64,000 nt of DNA. Source: Purshia tridentata (Eukaryota; Streptophyta; Magnoliopsida; Rosales; Rosaceae). Location: positions 1 to 64,000 of the forward strand of contig QANT01007525.1 in the NCBI GenBank assembly GCA_003254885.1, read 5' to 3'. Below, one piece after another: positions 56,750 to 64,000 of the stretch. The notes under the pieces are model-generated. The model was not told the origin of the DNA. It did no database searches and saw only the letters and a list, made by a program, of their open reading frames with translations. The position numbers were made by a program, and so were the translations under genes. The stretch's first letter is position 1. The number at the start of each line of letters is the position of its first letter.

Positions 56750-58471
56750 ATATATTATTATTGTGAAAGTGATGTAAGAATTAAAGAATCTAGCTTTTAT
56801 AAACCCTTATCAAGTAGTTAGAAAATAAAAAATAAAATTTGCTTTCATGGGTCTATTACAAAATTAAATATTTATAAAGAAAAAATTAGAAAACTAACGA
56901 ACGTGTACGATGTTTCGAATCATGACATCTTCGTCCTTCCTTTCTAAGTTTAAATTAAACTGATGTTTACAAGTGTCAGTCTTCGAATGGAACAATCTAT
57001 CTTTTTTGGTCGAATAATGGAACCATATATATCTAACCGAATTATTTTATGAAGAAATTCGATCTTAATATGGACACGTGGACAACAGCTATATATTTCA
57101 GCATTGAACTTATGAGAAGTTTCAACTCTCTGAATTATAGGTAGGACCGATCGAGAAGTTTTATACAAGTGTATCCAAAATGTTGGCGTGTATTCCACGT
57201 TTAGCTAAGCTTTTAATTTGATGATAATCTCATTGAGCAAAGCACCCTATCGTATTTGAGCTAACATCGAGGATAATTGAAAGCTTAATTAACAGACTAC
57301 ATATGAAAGCTTAAGCATGCATACTAGTCGAGCAACAACCCGTCCGAACCGACCCAACCCAACCTGATAGACGTCGGCTCGGTTCGACTTCTGTTCTCCA
57401 CCAACCGACACTCCAAGCCGACCCGAAATAGAGAAATAGAGATTGAGAGTGCTATTTTTTCTAGCAAGAGACAGACATAGATTGAGCTTGTCGGCCCAAC
57501 TGAACCTCGATCTAGGGGAGAGAGAGAGAGACAAAGACCCAAGCGAGAGAGAGAGAGAGAGAGAGGGAGAGAGAGGTTTTGTTGTCTTAACCCAAACTCC
57601 GGCCGCTCAGATCGAAAAACTGACTAACCATAACCCGCTCCGATCAATGGTTGTGTGGATGATAATAGGTTTAGCCTCAAGCCAACCAACGACCACCCAG
57701 TGATGCAACATTGAAACATAATATATAAATAATAAATTAACATAATTATATGATTTTACTTAATCAACATTTCTTTAATTTTATATATACTATGACAACA
57801 TTCTATACTAGATTGTCGGGCATCAAATTTCATACTTAAATATAAGAGAGACTCTTAATGGAGTGATCCCAAACATCCCATTGAAGAGGTGCATGGTTAT
57901 GATCACCCCAATAAAAGAAATACGCTAAGATTATATCATCAATCTCCATATTATATATATTCTTTTTATTTATAATTATTAAATCTATCCACCAAATAAT
58001 ATGTATTGTTACTTTTAAAAAGTGGAGTTCATATAGTGACCAACTAAAATTTTAGAGAAAATTATAACTTACAATCCTGAAGTAAACGTTAATTGATAAC
58101 TTGTTAGCTACAGGTCCCATGTTTATGCTAACTTATAAGACTGAATGGCCTCTTTTTATGTATATTTTTGATACATTAAGTTTGATATGGAGTTGGAAAA
58201 GTCATTTACAAACTAAAAATTCATATCAAATAGTTGTATCAAAACACTTTTTATAAGATAGTCTGAGGATCGTTTGGCCTAACAAGTCAACATAAATATG
58301 AGACCTAACACATCATCAATTAAAGTCTAATTTGGCCGTCAGACAATTAGTCAATGAAAGTCGGTTGTAATTTGCTCCAAATTTAAATAGAGAAAACACT
58401 ATGAAAAGCATTCATAAAGTATTGGTTCTCTTATTTATTTGCTTTTTGTCTCACTCGATCTCGATCTGATC
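56750..58471. other. Intergenic stretch with a (GA)n tract and a duplicated flank
   Basis: Mostly AT-rich. Positions about 57060-57330 are related to 59165-59570 (see repeat). Positions 57330-57700 are GC-richer and contain a (GA)n run at 57545-57575; open frames there are repeat-driven. No gene called. Confidence 0.45.
57165..57325. repeat. Duplicate of the 3' flank of the lachrymatory-factor-synthase-like gene
   Basis: Words shared in order with 59195-59560: CAAGTGTATCC(A/C)AAATGTT, GGCGTGTATTCCACGT, TTGATGATAATCTCATTGAGCA and AACAGACTACATATGAAAGCTTAAGC. In the downstream copy the same words are spaced further apart by an insertion. Confidence 0.7.
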
Positions 58472-58960
58472 ATGGCACAGTCAAAATGGGAAGGCAAAAA
58501 CTCAGCGGAGCTAAAAGGCGCATCAGCAGAACAAGTTTGGGCTCTCTTGGCCCATTTTTGCAGCATACACAAGTGGTTGCAAATTGTTGACACAAGCTAC
58601 CAACTAGAATGAGTCCCTGGCCAAGCGGGTCCGATCCGCTACTGCGCGCTCCGACCCGGTTCCTTGGGCGATCATGATGATGATATCAAGTGGGCCAAAG
58701 AGAAGCTGCTGATGATGGATCCAATCCAACGGTGTCTGAGCTACCAGATCCTTGACAACAACATGGGGCTCAAGTGGTATGTTGCAACAATGAAAGTGTT
58801 TCCCATCAACGATGGGTGTAAGATCGAGTGGTCGTTTGTTTCGGATCCGATTGAGGGCTGGAGCTTTCAAGACTTCCTATCTTATGAACAATCTTGCCTC
58901 CACTTCATGGCAAACAAGATGGAGCTTGCTCTTCTATCCACCTCAGCTGCTTCAAATTAG
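58472..58960 (+). pseudogene. Lachrymatory-factor-synthase-like (START/Bet v 1 superfamily) gene with one in-frame stop
   Basis: An intronless reading frame of 162 codons starting MAQSKWEGKNSAELKGASAE with QVWALLAHFCSIHKWL, then SLGDHDDDIKWAKEKLLMMD, PIQRCLSYQILDNNMG, KVFPINDGCKIEWSFVSDPI and EGWSFQDFLSYEQ. These are the landmarks of plant lachrymatory-factor-synthase-like proteins, small ligand-binding START-fold proteins whose role outside onion is unknown. The frame is open from end to end except for a TGA at codon 47 (58610-58612). A product from the next ATG would lack the first beta strand and helices. One stop in an otherwise clean frame means very recent loss, an allele-specific stop, or a base error. 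The TATA region is not obvious. Confidence 0.85.
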
Positions 58961-59680
58961 TTTGCTTGTGTTGTGTTGGCTGCCATGTTTCATTTTCAAT
59001 GTCAAGTTTGTATTACATGAAATTAATGTTCAAATAAGGTATTTGGATTTGAGTTTTTCGTGTATAAGTTTTAATTCAACTTCTTTTCTTTATATACCCA
59101 TGTGGTCAATTCATTGATGAATTTTAATGGGGTTTTTCTAAAGATTATACGCTTACATAGATTTATCAGAAATAGGTAAACCAAGAAATTTTAAACAAGT
59201 TTATCCCAAATGTTAGCGTGTACTCCACGTACATGGTTACTTCTTTTATTAAACAAAGTGCGCCTTCACAAACTTTGTCCCATGAAAATAATGTCATTAA
59301 AAAAATTTCAGGGGACAAAGTGACTTTTTAAAAAAACTTAGGAAGTGAAGTGAAACACATGTCAAGGACTGAAGTGAAGTGAAACACATATCAAGAACTG
59401 AAGTGAAAATGTGCCATGGTGCTTTTGCTTTGATGATAATGTGATTGAGCAGAAGCAGACTGTAACTAAACCCCATCAAGGACAAAAGTTTGGTATCTGA
59501 TCTTTAAGGGGATTGTTAATCTGGAAGCTTAACAGACTACCTATAAAAACTTAAGCCTGAATCATTGAAGAAACATAATAAATAAATAAAAAAAGAATCG
59601 CTTTAACATCTACATTCACTAATAACATTAAGAAAATGTTTAGCACACAGACAGATAAGAGAAAGAGATATCCCACCATC
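58961..59680. other. Convergent flanks of the LFS-like and SINAT genes
   Basis: 3' flank of the LFS-like gene with the second copy of the duplicated flank (59165-59570). A GAAGTGAAGTGAAACACAT unit is repeated at about 59343 and 59372. No gene. Confidence 0.5.
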
Positions 59681-61129
59681 CTAATTACAGAGAGGTATGC
59701 AGGTACCACCTTCCGGGTTCTGCTGTTCTTTCCAAATCCGTCCTGTAACTCGCAGCTTCAGCTCTTTCCTATCCCCACCAGAGAAGAAAAGCGCCATGTT
59801 GCGCTGTATTATGAGGCCGTCGTGGCTGTCTCTAACCTTCTTGTGGCTATCCCTTATGCTTCTTGGGTTGCCCTCCCAGATGAGTTTTCGGCCATTTCCT
59901 CCAACCTCCAAGCTGTAGCTGTAGTTCCGAGCATCTGTTTCATCTCCCATGAAACGAAGAAATGCCATGTAAACAGGAGCCATGCCAAGCTGGAAGGCTT
60001 CAAAATGGAGACAGAAGTACTCACCGAAACAGTGGAAGACCTAGCAATGATGAAAATAAGACAATTGCCGTTCAGCTAGTCTTAAAGAATGATATCAAGG
60101 GTCCCATGACTCCCATAGTTGAACCAATCTGCTAAAGTGTAACTATTTCAATGGTCAGTAATGTCATTCAAGCATTAACTTAACACTAAAACCCCCTTGA
60201 GAAAACTCAGGATTTCTTGATTTATGCAACTTCTACCTAATAATGTATCCAATCCCTATGGAAAGTTTTGGCTCATGTTCAATATCTTAGTGTGAGCCAA
60301 CTAAGCATTTCAAAGGTTTCTGTTCAGCCTTATCATTATTTCATTCACAGTAATAAGTTTTAACACACGCACAGATATACACACAGAGAAACACATATAA
60401 CTTACAGTTAGCATCCATGTGGCATTTTCTACTTCACGGGGATTAGACTTAACATAACGATGGTTAAAAGTGCATCCAGAATGCATGTCCACTTTGTGAT
60501 CATCCCGTAGATGAGAAACAAGGAATGGAATATCCCCAACAACAGAGCAGTCTGATCCAGCATATGGACAGTTGTATGGTCGGAAGTTACACACAGCCTC
60601 ATGTTTTAGTTTACTGTAATAGGGGAATATCTCTGGACAACCAAGAGAGAAGTACTTGCAAGGCAGTTCTAGTGACTCAGCTACCTTCTCCAGTGCCAGA
60701 CACCTTATGTCACCAAGCTCCTGTCTACAAGTTGGGCACCGATTATGCACCCTTGTTTTACAGGTGGAACAAAGGGTATGCCCATTGTGACACTGCAGAA
60801 ACAAGAAAATTAGATTTATAAGCCATAAAGGTCATCCAATCTTTAAATGAATTTTACGAGCAGCTACATATTATAGAACATTCCCCCATTCCGGCCATCC
60901 CAAATAAATCTAAGGGCAGCAGTGATTCATTGTTATTTCTTGATTTCATAAGGATAATGAAGCAAGATTTAAGGTAAATAACTCTATTTTCCAAGGTAGG
61001 GAAGTTCTACTCAGCAAATTCGAATCTTCAAATAAATATTACAACACCTAAAGTGATATACATATGATGCATTACACCACCAAAGATGTGTTACGTCAAT
61101 CTATAAGGCAGAGAGAGCTGGAACAGTGC

Positions 61130-61166
<37 letters not shown>

Positions 61167-62213
61167 ATTACACCTGTCGTTTACTCCAAATGAAAAATGA
61201 CTACACAAATTCAAACAAACAACTGATATATTTTCATCCACAGAAGCACTGAAAGGATTTAGGAATAATCATCAAAACTCATCATACGCAATTGAAAAAA
61301 AGAAAAGAAAAAAAAAAGGCTTTCCAGAGGTAAACTATCCTGAAAATCTTAATAAATTTTTTTAAGTGTCACCATTTGTTAACCCACTTCACCTTACCCG
61401 CACTCTGGGGGGCTTTCAAAGCTCCTAGTTGATAGTAATCCCTCTCCAAACCAAGTGATAAATACGATCCTCAATAACATATTCAGCAACCCCAGGTATC
61501 TCAACACATAGAAACAATAATGGAATGAACTTTTGCACTCTATGTTTCCTGTTGCTGGAACTCCAGAAACACACTTCAAATTGAAGTAAATATTCAAACT
61601 ATTTGCTGCTCATCACTTTAATACTGAATAAAATCACATCAAATTAGAGCATTGTTTAAAGTGTTGTTTGGTTAAACAAATTATAGAATTCTAACTAACA
61701 AGGGTCAATGTTGCTTGCTAACAAATTTCAGCCAGTAATTTTATCTTTTACCCTCTATTCATTCCACCCATTTGCACAGATAAATCCCTCACTTTCCAAT
61801 CCAGTCAAACTAGCAGCCTAAATCCACAAACATAATCATCCCACAACAATTAATCAAGTTAATATCACTCCAACCCAAAAATTCAAATCTTCACTAAACA
61901 GGGCCTCAAAAACATAAACTATAAATTATTACAAGCAAACTGAACAAACCAAAACAGGCAAAATAACCAAAAGGGAAGAAAACTGAACCCATTAAGCAAA
62001 ACGCAATAAAGGACAAACCTGATGGATTGGAGGGTACATTGAATTGGTGCAAACAGGGCATTCAAGAAGCTCATGGACACTGGTGGTGCTGGGATTGTTA
62101 ATGTTGTTGATATGAGGCTTTGGAACTGAAAGAAACTGGTGAGGGCGGCCATGGATCTCATCCTCCTCCATCAAATCCGAAGATGGCACACTTTCAATGC
62201 AATCTGATTCCAT
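59681..62213 (-). CDS. SINAT-type RING E3 ubiquitin ligase (SEVEN IN ABSENTIA homologue)
   Basis: Three exons (62213-62019, 60792-60406, 60040-59681) give 313 residues. SINAT proteins ubiquitinate targets in auxin, light, ABA and autophagy signalling and work as dimers. The C3HC4 RING runs over residues about 55-90 (LLECPVCTNSMYPPI, then CHNGHTLCSTCKTRVHNRC and PTC), split by intron 1 right after HQ. The SIAH-type zinc finger follows (CKYFSLGCPEIFPYYSKLKH; CNFRPYNCPYAGSDC; LVSHLRDDHKVD). The TRAF-like substrate and dimerisation domain is in exons 2-3 (FHCFGEYFCLHFEAFQLGMA; NYSYSLEVGGNGRKLIWEG; HDGLIIQRNMALFFSGGDRK). All Cys/His ligands are present. Intron 1 is about 1.2 kb and carries a (GA)n tract. 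The MESDCIES start and the exon layout are standard for the family. Confidence 0.95.
61131..61164. repeat. (GA)n microsatellite in SINAT intron 1
   Basis: About 17 GA units on the plus strand, inside the first intron of the SINAT gene. Confidence 0.95.
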
Positions 62214-64000
62214 TCATACAAACAACGAAAGAAAAACCCCCAACAAAATTTGAAAGAAACAAAAAAATTGAAATTTGGGAAATGTATATGAGATGATATG
62301 ATTGCTACTGTGCAGAGCAGAAGATAACGAAGGAGAGAAAGAAAAAGATCAAATTTTGGTTGATGGGTATGATTCTTTGCTATTTAATTCTACGAGAATG
62401 AACAAAGAATTGGAAGGGAAAAAAAAAAAGGAAAATAACGATTGCAATGCATGTGATAACTGATAAGGGAACGAAAAATATTTTTTTTCTCAAGTAGGGT
62501 GCTGTTTCTTCATTTTACAGAGAGGGAGAGAGAAAGAGATGGGTCACCGTCCAAGTGATATAAGCCCTTGGATTAAGATCGGACGGGTTTCAAGTACTTA
62601 TTATAAGATTCAGTTATGGGAATTTTCTTTTGGGTGAACAAAGAAGGATTCAGTAATGGGAATTTTGAAATTCCCAATCAATTTTCATTTGTGTTTTATA
62701 GCAATTTGATGGGTTAATATAGGGGAGGTTAGTATGATTGTAAGTTAATTAACCATCTGGTTTGATTAGTTTTTGGTCAGAACCATTTGATTTGGTTATT
62801 ACTTATACTTATTAGCTGTTGTTACTGTGTAATTATTGGATACTATTTCAATTTTTAACCAATTATTCTATTAAATTTAAAATATAAAAAAAACAATGAT
62901 TATGTGAGTGGGGAGTGTGCCCAGACCACAGGAAACAATGTGAGATGTCAATAGGGTGTATGTATGCGGCACATTATTGGACCCTATTTCAATTTTCAAC
63001 CAACTACTATTTAGTGGATATGTTTACTTCTTTTTTCTCATAGGTGGGTCCTATTTTTTCTTTACACTTTTACACTTTTCTCAGTTTTCTTTTCTGTTTT
63101 TTTTGGTAATAAAAAATGAGGAATGAAATATTCATCGTTTCTAATTTATCTTCACTTTTATTATTCTAATTTCATAATATATTTTTATAATCTAAAAATC
63201 GTTCATATTTTATATCTAACTATGAAGATCATTTCTACAAAAAATTAACAAAATTTAAAATCGTTTAATTATATAACTGTGATCAAATAAATAGACGGTT
63301 TTGATAACAATTTGATTTACCGTTAATTTATTTATAACTATTACATAATCAAACGATTTCCGATTTTGTTGATTTTTTGCAGAGATTATCTTCAAATAAT
63401 CATATAAAATATGAACGATTCAGATTATGAAAATACGTTTTGGAATGAAAATAATAATAATAAAAAGTCGATGAGAAAAAATAGATGAAGAAAATGAATA
63501 GTATTATTATAAAAATAATTTATTGACAGAACCAGGGCAAAAAACACAAAGAGAAACACAACAGCCTGAAAGGTAACAACAAAACAGAAGTCAGAAGGAT
63601 CACCACAAAAAATAACAAGTCCCAAGCAGAAAGCTAACAAACTAGCTAGAAGCCTAGAAACAACCAACCAAGCTACAAAAACTGCAGAGAAACACAAGCT
63701 GCAAAACAAAACCATAACTGTACTCAAAATGCCTTGAAAAATTAGACTGAATAATTTTGGAAAAATTAGCAAATTTTAGGTTTTCAAAGTAATATTTTTG
63801 TTGCTTGACAAAGAAAAAAGTAACATTTTTGCACCAAAAAAAGAGAGTAATATTTTAATTAAAAAGGAAATTTAGACTTTGGGGATTTGCACATTTATAT
63901 ATCACGGAATTAGAACAATATTTTAATTTTATAATGACATGGAAATGAAAATGTGGAATTATAACTCAAGTAATCAAAGTAGATTGGGAGGGTGAAGGCT
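62214..64000. other. SINAT promoter and AT-rich intergenic DNA with a possible retroposon end
   Basis: 62214-62560 is the SINAT leader and promoter, with a GA-rich run near 62520-62540. The remainder is AT-rich. The segment at about 63515-63735 is purine-rich on the plus strand. On the minus strand it reads as an open stretch ending CCCTGGTTCTGTCAATAAAT and then a TTATAATAATA tail, which is the look of a LINE 3' end. No target-site duplication was confirmed. No gene called. Confidence 0.4.

Noticed and set aside
57443-57703. 86-residue frame rich in RERE repeats, and antisense frames
   Set aside because: Produced by the (GA)n tract. No splice or family support.
59636-60079. 147-residue plus-strand frame opposite SINAT exon 3
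   Set aside because: Antisense shadow of the TRAF-like domain exon.
63425-63772. 115-residue hydrophobic minus-strand frame
   Set aside because: Hydrophobicity comes from T-rich repeat sequence, and the segment looks like a retroposon 3' end. No conserved protein features.

Overview
The window is nuclear DNA of a flowering plant. It is AT-rich and low in gene density, its genes are split by GT-AG introns, it has TATAAATA-type core promoters, and its encoded families are plant families (DUF674, DUF1442, WSD, DRP1, SINAT, CBL, nepenthesin-like proteases). The proteins and repeats look like a woody rosid, probably Rosaceae; that placement is inference from general familiarity, not from a search. 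I see no tRNA, rRNA or CRISPR array and no prokaryotic-type gene cluster. Exon positions below were worked out by hand from splice signals and reading-frame continuity, so edges may be a few bases off.

Layout. 1-1.4 kb: the 3' end of a decayed CHID1-like GH18 gene. 1.7-2.1 kb: a small inverted-repeat element holding a perfect-period 120-bp duplication. 2.3-5.8 kb: a DUF674 gene and a DUF1442 gene, both minus strand. 6.8-10 kb: a seven-exon WSD-type wax ester synthase/diacylglycerol acyltransferase gene, minus. 11.4-12 kb: an orphan membrane protein, minus. 13.9-19.4 kb: a 16-exon DRP1-type dynamin gene, minus, with two GC-AG introns. 20.9-23.4 kb: a DUF212 gene, plus. 24.9-26 kb: a broken calcineurin B-like (CBL) gene. 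28.2-30.5 kb: a type II phosphatidylinositol 4-kinase gamma gene with ubiquitin-like repeats, plus. 31.7-36.5 kb: an EMB1703 homologue, minus, whose last exons arose by local duplication. 37.2-38.9 kb: an NHL-repeat membrane protein, minus.

From 39.7 to 53 kb lies a cluster of four CDR1/nepenthesin-like aspartic proteases (two plus, then two minus). The cluster is full of insertions: a duplicated piece of EMB1703 exon 1 split by a hAT-type element with an exact 8-bp target-site duplication, a solo LTR with an exact 5-bp duplication inside the second protease, and two Mutator-like non-autonomous elements. From 54.9 to 59.6 kb are two copies (one a fragment, one with a single in-frame stop) of a lachrymatory-factor-synthase-like START/Bet v 1 gene, around a small stress-type gene with a dense ACGT-box promoter. 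59.7-62.2 kb holds a SINAT RING E3 ligase gene, minus. The rest, to 64 kb, is AT-rich intergenic DNA with a possible retroposon end.

The genes do not form one pathway. The protease cluster is the only expanded family. I found no convincing new biological system; the strongest observations are the nested duplication and insertion events and the exon-level duplications.
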